Shown here piece after piece: positions 1 through 12,015 of a DNA stretch of 64,000 nucleotides. The notes below the pieces were generated by a model. It worked only from the letters and a program-made list of their open reading frames with translations. It ran no database searches and had not been told where the DNA came from. The stretch's first letter is position 1. Each line of letters begins with the position of its first letter. Both the position numbers and the translations under genes were made by a program. The DNA comes from Heliocidaris tuberculata (Eukaryota > Echinodermata > Echinoidea > Camarodonta > Echinometridae), in the NCBI GenBank assembly GCA_025618425.1, contig CM046832.1, forward strand, positions 50,977,658-51,041,657, written 5' to 3'.

Positions 1-1438
1 ACTGATTTTTAAAAAGTAAAATTGGAGATACACTTTAGAAATTCCATGACTTATAAAAATTGAGAAAACAAATGAAAACGAAGATATATTTTTTATACCT
101 TTATCTTTTCCAGAATTCCAAAAAAGTCTTTATGGAGTGCACGCATTCATCACTCTAGAATGAAGACATTGAACTTTACTTCAGAATTTAGTGGAAATAT
201 AATTATCAGGCTTAAATGATCAATTTAGCGGACCGCTATATTTAGCATTAATTTTCTTAGGTTTAAGGATATTTCAGAAAGTGCGAAAAGATAATTACCA
301 CTTTTAAATGACTCTTAAAGTACTTGAGTATACCTTATAATTACCACTAAGGAGCCTCAGTAACACCAAACGACACCAATATGCGTCAGGTATGATTGAT
401 GGAGCTGCCTTTTGATTGGACACCTGGGGCCGATCACGTGACACTTACGATTTGTTTGGTGAGGAGGAGACGCCAATACCAAGGAAACAAATATCCATTA
501 TTCGGACGACAAAATGTGCCTATCATTTACAGAAGAAGAGTGATTATAAAGATTGAGTACCTTTGTCAATTAGGCGTTTTAAGATATTGTGATGTCGCTG
601 CAGAAATTGTGAGTTATAGGAAATAATTAGAATACAGAACTCTATTTTGCATCCATACCTTGCACAGTTGATGTCGGAAGCCATCATGAATTTTTAAAAG
701 TGTATTCCTCCTGGGTGGACGATGTATGTATTTTTCTTACTTTTAATACTATTAGGTAAGCATACGACGTCCCTCGTTGACATCTCTTGCTTGTATAAGA
801 AAAGAGCTACCAATATCTTTGCACTTAGTATAAATTTAAAAAATTGGTAGCTAGTCAAGCATAGTAATTCAATTCATTCTTAAAATCCTCACCAGAACTT
901 CAAATGGCGTTTAGAATAATAAAAAATATGACTGACTTTGCCTTAGCGTAGGTGGAACTCAAGTGTTAGTCCTATTGACATATTGCGGGAAGCAAAGTAA
1001 GCAAACATTGATTCGACCAATATTTGAGTCGCAATAAATGTTGGCTTTTTGAGGGAGCCGTCATAGATCATAAACAATGTCTGCTTTGCAAGATGAAGTT
1101 ATAAATTCGACACTTTTGTCGTGGGCGTTTAACGATGACAGTTAGATGTGCTGTTTATTGAGTTTAAAACAACAAGGAATATGTACCTAACACTCGGTGG
1201 TGCAATAAGTGAAGTTAAAGATAAAATCACCAATTTCTATACACAAGCTACATAATGACCTATGTCACATCAAATACAACTGTTTCAAAAATTCTGAGCG
1301 AAAAAATGCATTCTCATGTGCTACATAAATCAACCTTTCCCAATTGCCTCCAGTTTCTTTCACAATGTGATCGCATGACTAGAACTCAACTTGATAAAGT
1401 TGAATTCTGATCATGCAATTACATTGTGTCCTCGGAGG
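1..1438. other. AT-rich intergenic DNA
   Basis: No gene, RNA or recognisable repeat seen. The short frame at 396-626 is unrecognised. Confidence 0.6.
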
Positions 1439-2523
1439 TAGCTGTCCGGGGATAGATGTCCGTGGCTAGTTGTCCTTGGGGTAGTTGTGCGGATGGTAGT
1501 TGTCCGTGGGGTGGTATTCTAGAGGATAGTCATCCTGGTACGAGAATGACTATATGAAATATAAATATGAAATACGTAGGCCTGGTAAATAAAAGAGGAA
1601 TGAAGCGTATCAATGAGCTGTATTTCTCCATTTGCCCCCTCCAATTCTACCGTTATCCTCGTGATTTGTACCGTCATCGTTCAAGCGCGCCTCCCTCTCT
1701 AATACTCTCAGTTTTCTTCCCTCATTTCATCAATGTCATTCTCATCACTTTCAAACAAAGGACTCTCGCGAGGAAGACCACTTGTTCGCGTCTATCAGAA
1801 GGGGATTCGAGCCGAAACCTCGAGGGGACTTTTTTTTTTATAATTTTGTTTTTCCGCCAACAATTACTGCAGGGTTCCGTTGACAAACCATACTAAGAAT
1901 CAGGCGATAATATTATCAACGTTAGATACAGATATGTCATGAGTTATTTTCTCCCATGTTCCACGGATGGAGGACCACAACAGAAGTCTTGAAGTAGGTC
2001 ATACATGTCGTAAATAGAGGAGGAAATTTTGTGGGAAATAAATTTCTTATTTTAGGCACAAATAGCATACAAGATATCGATCTAGACTAATGTTAGGCCT
2101 ATGATACCCTCTGTCAAATCTGCTGACAACCTTTTAGAGATAACTTTAGAAAAGATGTGCATCTTTGATAATTTTGTTTTCTTCTCTATAGTTATCTTAC
2201 TATTTTATTTCTTCGCTCCCTTGTCCTTTTATTTCCATTGTTTTTCTTTTATGAATATTCTGCTCCTTCTTTTGTCGTTCATTATCATTTTATCCTATCC
2301 TTCCTTGTCCATCGTCATATTACTTTTCATATTCGTTTTATATTCCTCATTATCTAATCATCTTACATACCCGTACAACTCCCCGAATAGCTTTCCTCTC
2401 GGACAATTTCTCCAAGTTGGTAGTCACCCGGACATAAACTCCATGACAATTTCTCTCTGTAAAAATCCTCCCCGGGCAACTACATAACACTACACTTGAA
2501 TATTTGTCCGGGGTGTAGTTGTT
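1439..2523. repeat. Minisatellite with inverted flanking arms
   Basis: 1439-1535 holds about six 14-15 bp units of consensus TAGTTGTCCGTGGGG. The same motif appears inverted within about 2384-2485 (CCCGGACATAAACTCC, CCCCGGGCAACTACA) and again forward at 2504-2523 (TTGTCCGGGGTGTAGTTGTT). The roughly 850 bp between is T-rich and includes an unrecognised hydrophobic frame (2101-2487), probably compositional. Confidence 0.6.
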
Positions 2524-3601
2524 AGACTATTAACCTCAAAATGGTATTATTCTTTCCCTTCATTTTCCTTGTCTTCCTTTATCCTCTCCTTCACCTATTG
2601 TTTGTCATCAACCTATTTTTTCCATTTTTGGTTTCTATCCTTCGACTAAGCCAGATACAAAATAAAGAAAAAGAGGGATTTTTCTAAGAATCAACCAGTC
2701 ATGTCTAATTTTATGCAGACAAGACAAATAATACAACGCATCTCATGGCCCGCATCTATGATTATGTCAGTCTGCTATATACGATGCAGCAAATCACTAC
2801 TGTGGCAAGTTATTCACTGAGAGGACGTTTTGCCAACTTAAACCAACCCTCACAAGTGATAAAGACAAACAGTGACGCCCCCATTCAGCCATGGCTACCG
2901 GTTATTAGGTGGTACAGGAGTGTGGTCCACCGAGCCACTGCGTGTCCCTTGGTTGCAGGACCCTGCTAAAATGTTCGACAACACATGACACGGGTTTGTG
3001 ACAGGACTTCATCCACAGGAAGAGACGGTGCTATTCTAGTCTAGACGAGGGTTTCCGCACAAAATACCATATCAAAACTATTGGAAATAGCATCCAGTCG
3101 GTGTCGCACACACCTTTTAAAGCTTCTCCAAGTATTAGTTTGCCCAAGAACAAAGATGGCTTGGTAAATACCCTCTTTTCTCCTGTTGTTTCCTGATAGG
3201 TGTTTGGGATTTCAGGTTTTCATTCTGGGCCGGACAGCTGAGGCTTCAGCGGAATGGCACAGCCAGAAAGAAAATGATATCGGATTGATCAAACGAGAGG
3301 CTTCGATAACTAGAACCAGAATTGAAATGGTGGTATCAATGTCAGGCGACAAGACCCAAAATAGAGTAAAATCCCTACCTTGTTTCTTCAAGTCTCTGAA
3401 CTCATTTGGTTTTATTTGATTTTCTCCAAACTGCTCAATATGTCATGATGAAATGCACCCAGGTCAGGCCACGTTCCCAGGTAATCATTTTCATGCCGTC
3501 ATTTTATAAGAGTCATTTTCCTACTCAAAATTCTCAGAACAAATCTTGAAGAGAGAATAAGGAGAAAGAAGTCGAGGGAGGAAAAGAAATCAAAGTAATA
3601 A
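2524..3601. other. Intergenic DNA
   Basis: Nothing recognisable. A moderately GC-rich stretch at 2880-3060 has no coding signature. Confidence 0.55.
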
Positions 3602-3846
3602 CCCTGTCGGAAAGAACACAGTGTCCCACAGTGTGAAATCATCTTCACACTGTGAGTGAGTAAATTCACACTGCGAAATCGAACATCACCATGTGAACAC
3701 TCAGTGGTAAACCACACTGTGGAGGTGTCCACAGTGTGAAATCATCTTCACACAGTTAAATTCGAGCGTTTTAACATCGTGAATCACATCTTCACAGAGT
3801 CGACTATGTGAACAGACTGTGGGACACTGTGTTCTTTCCGGCAGGG
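3602..3846. mobile_element. MITE with about 31-bp terminal inverted repeats
   Basis: The ends are CCCTGTCGGAAAGAACACAG (continuing TGTCCCACAGT) and, inverted, CCCTGCCGGAAAGAACACAG (same continuation): 31 bp with one mismatch. Inside are repeated palindromic motifs around CACAGTGTGAAATC and CTTCACACTGTG, so the whole 245 bp can fold back. There is no coding capacity and no clear target-site duplication. Probably a non-autonomous DNA transposon of unassigned superfamily. Confidence 0.8.
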
Positions 3847-4449
3847 AATATTAAAATGAAAGTACAGCAATCACAATAGATGCTGCAATTGGTTATCCAT
3901 TTACAGGAATAACCATGAGTTGTGACTGATGATATATTTTTCCTGTAAATCATGTTGAAATTTCTTTCTTTAAAGTGTTTTTTTGTTAATTTTTCCTTTG
4001 CCAGGACAGGGTTTCACTGCAACTTACTGAATAATTGCTAAGTTTGCATTTATACCTCAACTAATTTGAAACTAAAATGTCTTAATCGCGCCGAGAATAT
4101 TTCCGCACCTTTAAGCCAAGTGGGATGTGAGAGCATCAACAGTTATAATCCATACCGACTAATCACGTATTAAATCATAAGATAAGATCGGTAAACAGGA
4201 AAAGAATGAAATCTAGATTCTGCGCAGAATTTCGTGACTAACTCGAGCAAGAAAACCCCGTGGAGTTCTCCAGAAAGTACAATGTGTTTGAATGGAGACG
4301 TGCGAGAAGTGAGAAAAGTACATTGTGTAGCAAAAAACCGAAATCTTGTGCATCGCAGAGAAGGTCATCGTAATAGAATGGTCATTACATTTCGAGTTCA
4401 GGGCTGTGTTCGGTAATAGAAAGAATGAGAACGATGTGACTTGGATAAC
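3847..4449. other. Intergenic DNA
   Basis: Nothing recognisable between the MITE and the triplet microsatellite. Confidence 0.55.
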
Positions 4450-4602
4450 CAGTGACGAGGGTGGCGATACTGATGATGATGTTGTTTGTGATAGTGGTGG
4501 ACTGGTGGTGGTAGTGGTAAAGATGATGGTGATATTTGTGATGGTGGTGCTCTGGTGGTGGTGGTAGTGGTATGTTTGTGATGGTGGTGGTAGTGGTGGT
4601 AA

Positions 4603-4635
<33 letters not shown>

Positions 4636-4644
4636 CAGTGGTAA

Positions 4645-4675
<31 letters not shown>

Positions 4676-5190
4676 TAATAATCATAATGATGTTTTTAAT
4701 GGTGGTGGCGATGTTAATGTCAATGATGATCACTCTAAGTGGGGTAATGATGATGGTGATGATGATACTTGTGATAGGAGTGGTAGTGGTACTAAGAATG
4801 ATAATGATGTTTTGATGGCGGCGGCGGTGGCGTGGCGGTGGTGGGGGTGGTGGTAGTAGGGGTGGTGGTAGTGGTGGTAAAAATATGATGATGAAGATGA
4901 TTGTGGTTATTACGGAGGTAGTGGTAATGATGATGATGATGACGATGATGATGCTAGTGACAGTGGTGGAAGTGGTAGCGGTAGTGGTAGTAATAGTGGT
5001 AGTGGTAGTGGTAGTGGTAGTGGTAGTGGTAGTGGTAGTGGTAGTGATGATGATGATGATGATGATGATGTTGCTAGTGAAAGTGGTGGAAGTGGTAGTG
5101 GTAGTGGTAGTGGTAGTGGTAGTGGTAGTGGTAGTGGTAGTGGTAATGATGATGATGATGATGATGCTAGTGATAGTGGTGGAAGTGGTG
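4450..5190 (+). repeat. Triplet/hexanucleotide microsatellite, cytosine-poor on + strand
   Basis: About 740 bp made mostly of GAT, GGT and GTGGTA repeats, with pure blocks at 4992-5044 and 5093-5145 ((GGTAGT)n) interleaved with (GAT)n. C is nearly absent on the + strand. Long open frames on both strands here (poly-Thr/His/Ile or poly-Val/Met) are artefacts. Confidence 0.9.
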
Positions 5191-5219
5191 GGCGACAATT
5201 TTTTTTTCGCCAGCCCTCA

Positions 5220-5320
5220 AAAAGTCGCTAAGTGGGGGGGGGGGGGGTATCAGATGTTTTCCTCCATAATTCTATGACAAGCAAAAAAAAAAAAAAAAAA
5301 AAAAGGGAAAAAGGAAAAAA
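5220..5320 (+). repeat. Poly-G then poly-A homopolymer runs
   Basis: A run of about 14 G at 5233-5247 and an A run of about 22 at 5283-5304 directly follow the triplet microsatellite. A GGGGGGCACTCTGCCCCCCTG segment begins at about 5368. Confidence 0.8.
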
Positions 5321-6273
5321 AATGTTTAAAAGGGGGAAATTTATTTGTTTCTGTCAAAAGTTGTCAGGGGGGCACTCTGCCCCCCTGCCCCCCTTGGGTA
5401 CGCTAGTGGATGTTGGTAATGAAATCACGTCAGAAATGGATAGTGGATGAAGAATATCACTGCTGATGTTGATTACATGATGATGACGAAAGAGCTGATT
5501 ACAGTTAGTATAAAGATAAAGGTAAAAACACTAGGCTTGAATCATTATATTTTTCGTCACGAAGATAGTGATAGGATCACGATAAAAGGAATTGCGTCCA
5601 TATTATAGATTTTATTAGAAAAACAGTGTAATGCCTCAAATGTTTCTTGAAAGGCTACATTCGAAATGAATGAAATTGGACCCTGTCATTTGTCAGTATC
5701 CTCAAACCAATAACGGAGAGCTTTCTTTTATAAACTATTTAACATTTAAAAAGAAATGATCAAAAATAATTCAAAAGGTATCATGAAGAGGAAGATAACT
5801 CCCAAAAGAAACGGCAATGTTTCAAATGACCTAAATATGGACACAAACCATGTTGCTTGATGTTATAAAACAACTGACAAAATATTAGACGAAGATTATA
5901 GAAACACAGGTCAATATTGAATTCATAAAGATACTTCTTTCTTAAAAAGGGCTCATGAACTGTGAATATTTGTTATCAAAAATATCATGTTACAATCACA
6001 TCTTGTCATAAGCCAAAATGCTAGTGAATTAAGACAGGTAAGCATGAATCATAACAACAATCAGGCTCTGTGCATACATTGTCCTTTTAGCTTGAATTCG
6101 GGCCCAACAGAGGGCCTTTAGCTCTTATTACAAGATGAATGTGGGGAAAAAGCGGGAAATAACAATCGAAACTCGGTTGAGTCAATCAAAATTATTTGTC
6201 GGAAATAAGGGAGGGGTGATGAAGCCCCGTGACACCCTTAAGTAAACTCGGCAATGGAGAGGTACCCACAGGA
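5321..6273. other. AT-rich intergenic DNA
   Basis: A C/G-run palindromic segment near 5368-5395; otherwise nothing seen. Confidence 0.5.
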
Positions 6274-6337
6274 GGTGCTACGGTAGCGAGACGGTTGACT
6301 TTACGTCTCATACACACTCGAGGTTTCTTCTTATCGC
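6274..6337 (+). repeat. tRNA-like sequence, possible SINE head
   Basis: GGTAGCGAGACGGTTGAC resembles an A box and CTCGAGGTTTC a decayed B box, at roughly tRNA spacing. No body or tail is recognisable. Could be chance. Confidence 0.25.
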
Positions 6338-6644
6338 CAAACTTGAACTACTCATCTTAGTCACGTGATCAAACTTTTTTTTTCTTGCTTCAAGTCCTCT
6401 TGAATGAGTAAGCATGTTAGCGTTTATCCACAGAGCGCTCAATGTCTTCATCTTTTGCTTTTTATTTTTTTCAGCCCTTTCATTGGATTTTACGTCTTTT
6501 CCTTTTCATCTAGTTTTTGTCTACACTGGTTCCTTGTTCATTGATCACATCTGTCAAATTTCGTTGTCTGGAGAAGCGTACGTATTATACCTCTCTATTC
6601 ATAATTATTCACTTGTAACAAAACAGTAACTAGTTCATTCGGAT

Positions 6645-6985
6645 AAGTAAGCTGGACAACCCATTCGGACAAGATCCTGAGCTCTACCCAAGGGGTCAAC
6701 AAAGTCCTCGAAAATACACCTAGGACAACACAACCCCTATTGCTATTCCCTAGGATAATTCTCCCCGGACGAGTACTCCATGTAAGGAAAAAACAATCAC
6801 ATAGCGAAGTATACCCTACCCCTAAGTGATGGGGTGGTGGAGTAATTGTTTTTGGGGAAGTTGTTCGTTGTTAGGAGGGGATGGGGGGGGGGGGGGGGGA
6901 AGGGGTAAATTTATTTCTGGGGTGATGTTTACGATACACATATAGGAGTCGTTGTTAGTGTTCTGGGGGTGTCCGGGGTTATGGT
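6645..6985. repeat. Second minisatellite locus of the same family
   Basis: GGACAACCCATTCGGACAAG, CCTAGGACAACACAACCCC and CTCCCCGGACGAGTACTCC (6651-6781) are inverted units of the motif at 1439. After 6830 forward-type units follow (GTAATTGTTTTTGGGGAAGT, GGTGTCCGGGGTTATGGTAG). A run of about 17 G lies at 6885-6900. The layout is again inverted arms around a short centre. Confidence 0.5.
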
Positions 6986-7004
6986 AGTCCAGTACATTTA
7001 ATTG

Positions 7005-7204
7005 CTTTAAACACGATAAAAACTACTTTCGAAAAATAAACTCAAGGGCAATTTCAAAGGCCTATTGTACTGCCCATAGAAATCAGGTTCGGATTACATA
7101 ATATACCATTGTAATGTTCGCACATTTCTAAAGGTGATAGACAGGGCTATTGAAATTGCCTTCAGTTGATTTTTCGAAAATAGTTTTTATCGTGTTTTTA
7201 AAAG
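7005..7204 (+). mobile_element. 200-bp fold-back MITE, copy 1
   Basis: The left arm CTTTAAACACGATAAAAACT, continuing to about 7065, is matched in inverted orientation by 7145-7204 with few mismatches, giving arms of about 60 bp. The centre contains GGATTACATAAT and CATTGTAATGTTCG. The same sequence recurs inverted at 10976-11175, which confirms a dispersed family. Target-site duplication is not clear. Confidence 0.75.
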
Positions 7205-8158
7205 AATCCGTTTTTGGCATAGATTTCAAAACTTACTTGAAGTGTTTATCTCTACTCACAACATTTAAAACTTATTCTTTCTATTTCTTTTAACACTCTT
7301 TTCTCATTGACCGTCGAATGCCTGATTTAAATTCAATGATATCAAATAACATGGCAATATTTATAGATGATGATAACTCTCATTAGGAAAGTTCGAAACC
7401 AGCCAGGATATAACAAAATGGACGGCAGCTGGCGCTAACCAATATCTGAACCACGGCGCACGTCGGAGAGGAGATTTAGGATTAACCTTGTTAATCTCGC
7501 GGAAAGGAGTGGATGTGGAAGAGAAAACAAGCGAGAAACGATTAAAAAGGAATTCTAAAAGATAGATATCCGACTCTCAGTGGAATAAAGTGATATTGGA
7601 GGTCGGTAATTCGATTAGACAGAAGTAGGTTTCCACACTGTGGCATTGTCTGTGGCGTGCTGGAAGGATATGTAATTACAGAATTGAGAAAGGTTAGGTT
7701 TTTGTAGGTAAATAGGGTGCACTTTAAAAGTATGATTTTAACCAGTGTTGGGTTGAAAAAAATGAATAGAATCATTCCGCAGGTAAAAATACACAAGCAC
7801 CTAGAGAATATGTCTTGACGTGATATGACGAAATAACCATTTAAGTTGTTCTTCATGGTAATAATCTTGCTTTTGATCTTCTGGGGAATTGTCAAATGAG
7901 ATATGCTAATTTTTGTCTATAGATGTGTAATATTCCCTTTGAAGTATTTTCTGCTCTACAATATTTCTTGATGAAAGTCAGCTTTTCAAAATATTTTTTC
8001 TATACACCATACAATTCTATTCGTTATCGTATTTCGTAAATATGATAGGTAGATACATTTTAAATTCCTTATTGTACCAATTAACTGAAATTTCTCTTCT
8101 TACTTATTAATATTTCTTTTCTGATATCATAATACACTGTGATAAAACTGTTTTCTGC

Positions 8159-8163
<5 letters not shown>
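7205..8163. other. AT-rich intergenic DNA
   Basis: The minus-strand frame at 7542-7895 (117 residues) resembles no family I know and has no coding composition. Nothing else seen. Confidence 0.5.

Positions 8164-8233
<70 letters not shown>
8164..8233. repeat. (TA)n microsatellite
   Basis: About 70 bp of uninterrupted TA dinucleotides. Confidence 0.95.
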
Positions 8234-8236
<3 letters not shown>

Positions 8237-8689
8237 AACACTTCAAACAAAAATGAAAACAAAATCAGTATTTACGTGGAGGGGCAAGTGCCCCCAATAA
8301 ATATATGAATAACTTGAATAATGAAGGGGGGGGGCGACGCCATCCACTTTCTTTGATGTAGGTTATGACTATGTAATATTATCATCTGAATATGATATTG
8401 TGTTGGTGAATGTTGGTATCCTTTTCATTCTCCATTTACTTGTTCTTCTACTCTTATCTTCAGTTTTCCCATTTACTCCTCCCTTTTTGTTATATGCATA
8501 GGCCTCTTGCCCAATGATAATATTTTTGCTGAGAGCCAGAAGGGCGCTTACTCTATGTTAAATGATATGAGTTAACGTCTTTCTGGCTCTTAGCAGACGT
8601 ATTTTCCCCTCCCTTCCGTCCTTCTAGTCTTCTCGTTTTTTGTGCCCATTTTGTCACCCTCTACAACCACCCCTTCCCCCATCTTCCTC

Positions 8690-9080
8690 CTGCAGATCTA
8701 CGTGCTGCGCCTCTCCTGCACCCAATCGCATCCCGGTGGCCGCTGGAAGACAACAAGAGCTACATAGGCTGGCGGCAAACTGATGGCCAAGGTTAGCTCG
8801 GGGTGAGCATCTCAAGGTCCTATCCAACGCGCAAGCTCCCCTGTGAGTCTAAGGTTTGATTGGGTGAACACATCCAAGTCGTGTATAACGGCCACCCGAG
8901 GAATACTGCATGGGACAGGTGCGAACCGTGGAAGGAACAACTTACCACTGATTGGCCGTGGTTCTTGATTGAACCGGACAGGAAGCCACAAGGGAAAGTT
9001 GCCATACGTGGGATATCTAGTGGAAGACATCCTTGCTCCAGTGTACTTTTACGAAGGAGCGTAGGACGGGAAAGAACAGA
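8690..9080 (+). other. GC-richer island with possible exon
   Basis: This segment stands out from AT-rich flanks. CTTCCTCCTGCAG at 8681-8693 would be a good acceptor, and CCAAG|GTTAGC at about 8791 a donor. They bracket about 98 bp open in one frame (ending PLEDNKSYIGWRQTDGQ). A second open stretch, 8862-9096 (no ATG start), follows. I recognise no protein family, so this may be exons of an unknown gene, conserved regulatory DNA, or an old transposon. Confidence 0.25.
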
Positions 9081-10975
9081 AAGATCTTTTTTTTAATTTA
9101 CAGAAGCAATGCTGGCAAACGAGGGAAACAATAAAATCTCAAAAGATAAATGAGATCAGTTCATTTTTAACATAATCTTATGGGGTCCTCAAGGACATCA
9201 TAATCATAATCTGGGAACTTGTTTAAGGTTTCACAAAGCAAATACAACAAATAGATCTTATTAGTCCAACCAAATGGGGGGGGGGGGGGTTCGATCCTGA
9301 GGGGTGGGCCTTTAAAGCAATTACGCCAAGTATTATGCATCATAACCATGAATAACATCTACGACCAATTTCCCCCTCCACCTTGCAACCCGAAAAATGG
9401 TTCAGCCCATAGATCTGCAACAAAACACGATTGCTTATTATTCATCAAATCACCATTAATTTTTTAATTTGTTTGTGCCCTTACTCAATTTCATATTCTT
9501 TAAACCTGCAGCTCTATTTAGTTAAGTTTAACCATATGGTTTTAGCCATGGGGGCAGTGCAGACGAAAAATATAAATTGATTGGATGTCAATTTGCCCCC
9601 CCCCAAAAAAAACAAACAAAACAAAACACAACAACAACAACAAAAACACACACCCGACAACATATATATGAAAAACGACTATAACAGTTAAGAAAACTGT
9701 CTATGTCCTCAAATCCATTTCCAAGGCCACAAATTTATATTACTCTGCCTCCGGGGAGAAGAAAAAAGAAAAGAAAAAGATCTTTCAGTACTGCAGGTCT
9801 GTTGGACTCGTTTACAGCATTCTTTCCTATCATGACAATCCTCTCCTGAGACTCTTTACAATAGGGAAAGGAAACACGACATAATTTTCTCTGCCTTTTA
9901 GTGCAAATTCTTTTTCCTCCATCTCTTTCAACGCTTAAGCGGTTGTTTGTGGGACAACTCGTTCAGGCTCCATTTTATTCGATCCAACACGTGTTGCCCT
10001 ATTTAATACATTTTAATTCACGGCGTGGTTCAAAGATACCAATTGTGTTGAAATTATCTGCAAGCAATAGAAATTAAGTAAACAATAACGATACATATTC
10101 TCGTTTTCAATATTTACAGGGAAATGAGGTAGTCAGAACTTAGAAATAAGGAATGAGAAACAAGGTACAAGTTGCAAAATGAAGAATCAAAACCTCAACA
10201 AGTTGAAATCTAGACGTTTCGGTCAGTTCTTGACATATGAGTTTACTAGCGCTAGATTGAACAGCTCAAAAAATTTAAAATGGAAAATTAACAAAATAGG
10301 TACAACAATGAAGGAAAACAATAGAAAGAATAAAGGTAAATTGAAAATATGGACTAACAACAAAAGAATGAGAAGCCTGAACATGAAAGTGAAAATAAAA
10401 GGAAAATGAGAAAAATACATATATATCGAACAAAGATAAAGATAAATGAAAGGAAACGATCGATAAAACAGAAAGAAAAGGAAACAATAGACAAACTAAA
10501 CTCCAAACTGGTCCCTGCAGATACGGCCTCGGTGACCTCGAATGAACCCTGCATTGTAGCATCGGCGATATCACACTCAACATTCATTCGTTCCAAGCCT
10601 AATCAGATCGGAAAGCGGAGGAAACAAATTCATATTTTCGTGACAGAGTTGTAATAATGGAATTCCTGATCTTCCGGTAACGTGAGACCTCGGTTCGTCA
10701 GGGTACGAGACGAGTGAGTATTTTTCAATTGAGATGTCGTCCCAGATAGAAACCATCTCAATTTGGACGAAAACAAGAAAAAGACGGAGCCCCTATTATC
10801 ATAGTGCATGTTGGTGCCTAATAACAACACGGACATGGAGTTTTTCATCTCGTTTTGTATCCAGTATTTGAAGAGAAGGTAAGAATATATGGGAACACAA
10901 TCTTTAAGACGTTTTGCTCCAGAATGATATGCGCATCGGCAATTCGTAGTACTGCATGAATAATGATATAATTAT
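9081..10975. other. AT-rich intergenic DNA with A-rich stretch
   Basis: A G run at 9277-9288, C/A-rich low complexity at 9595-9660, and an A-rich stretch at 10140-10500 producing Lys/Asn-rich frames that look compositional. No gene recognised. Confidence 0.5.
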
Positions 10976-11175
10976 GACCGCTGCACGATCGCAAGGACTT
11001 TCGCAAAATCAACCTCAGGCAATTTGAATAGTCTTTTCCCCATCACCTATTGAAATGTACGAACATTACAATGACGTATTATGTAATCCGATCATAATTT
11101 CTATGGGATATACAGTAGGGTATTGAAATTGCCCTTGAGTGATTTCTCGAAAGTCTTTGCGATCGTGAAGTGGTC
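10976..11175 (-). mobile_element. 200-bp fold-back MITE, copy 2 (opposite orientation)
   Basis: Arms GACCGCTGCACGATCGCAAG and the inverted GACCACTTCACGATCGCAAA extend inward for about 55 bp. The central segment, read on the minus strand, matches copy 1 (CCCATAGAAAT, CGGATTACATAAT, CATTGTAATGTTCG, ACATTTC). Length is again 200 bp. Arm tips differ from copy 1, which suggests subfamilies. Confidence 0.75.
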
Positions 11176-11771
11176 TCAATGATATTTTCATTCACGCTAA
11201 ACGACCTACTGATATACAGACAGATGAAAGAAAATGAAGAATAGTAATTGTTAAAAAAAATGTTGCCTGAATAATGTGACCTTTGTTGCTGTATAATGGA
11301 AGATTAATGGTTAATTTTCGTTAAAAAGTTGAAACATTGTTTACATCATAAACATTTTGAAAATAAGATAAAAACATACTGTATGAGTAATGTAATAATT
11401 TTTAGCTATCATTATAAAAAGGAATTACGGAAGAAAAAAGAGTGAAAAGAAAAAGATATTTCCTTAAAAACGATTTTTTTGGGGGGGTTACTTATTGAAA
11501 ATTTTAAGCATCCCATTTCCCCCTACTTTCATTTTAATCATAATGATGTATCTCCTTGAATTATGAAAATCAATATCAGAAAACGATTTGAAAAATATGC
11601 TACAGTTCATAATTTATATGACTTTACGAAACACAGGACAACGTAAGAATCTTCGTTGTTGCACTGGACGCCAATAAAAGTAAAACTTTTCTTCAATGAA
11701 CTCTATTTAACCGTGTGTTCCGACCAAGACATTAATACTGTAATGAAAGTGGGTCACTGAAAAGAAACAAG

Positions 11772-12015
11772 TAGCTTTTACAGAATTTCTTCAAGCATTT
11801 GACACCGTTAATCTTAATACCTTATTTTACTCTCAGTATTAAATGCTACTGGGTGTCCTTGTGATTGAAATGGTTTAGATCTTATAAAACAGATCACGAA
11901 CAAGGTGTACATCAAGAAGCTATATCTGATCCAATAACCGTATTGATGGGCGTACCTCAGGGATCTACACTGGGTCCGTTATTATTTACAACCTATAAAT
12001 ACTTAAAAAATTAAT
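11772..12015 (+). pseudogene. Decayed non-LTR retrotransposon reverse transcriptase fragment
   Basis: Translation gives AFTEFLQAFDTVN, then after a frame change WFRSYKTDHEQG, then MGVPQGSTLGPLLFTTY. These match the order of RT motifs in LINEs of the CR1/L2/jockey type (SKAFDTV, WF.SYL..R, GVPQGS.LGPLLF). At least one frameshift and an in-frame stop separate the motifs, and the catalytic ADD motif is not seen downstream. It is a dead fragment lacking ends and endonuclease. Confidence 0.8.

Noticed and set aside
4398..5277. Long open frames in the triplet microsatellite
   Set aside because: Pure poly-Thr/His/Ile or poly-Val/Met translations of a repeat.
10179..10654. Overlapping Lys/Asn-rich frames
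   Set aside because: A-rich low-complexity DNA with open frames on both strands and no family.
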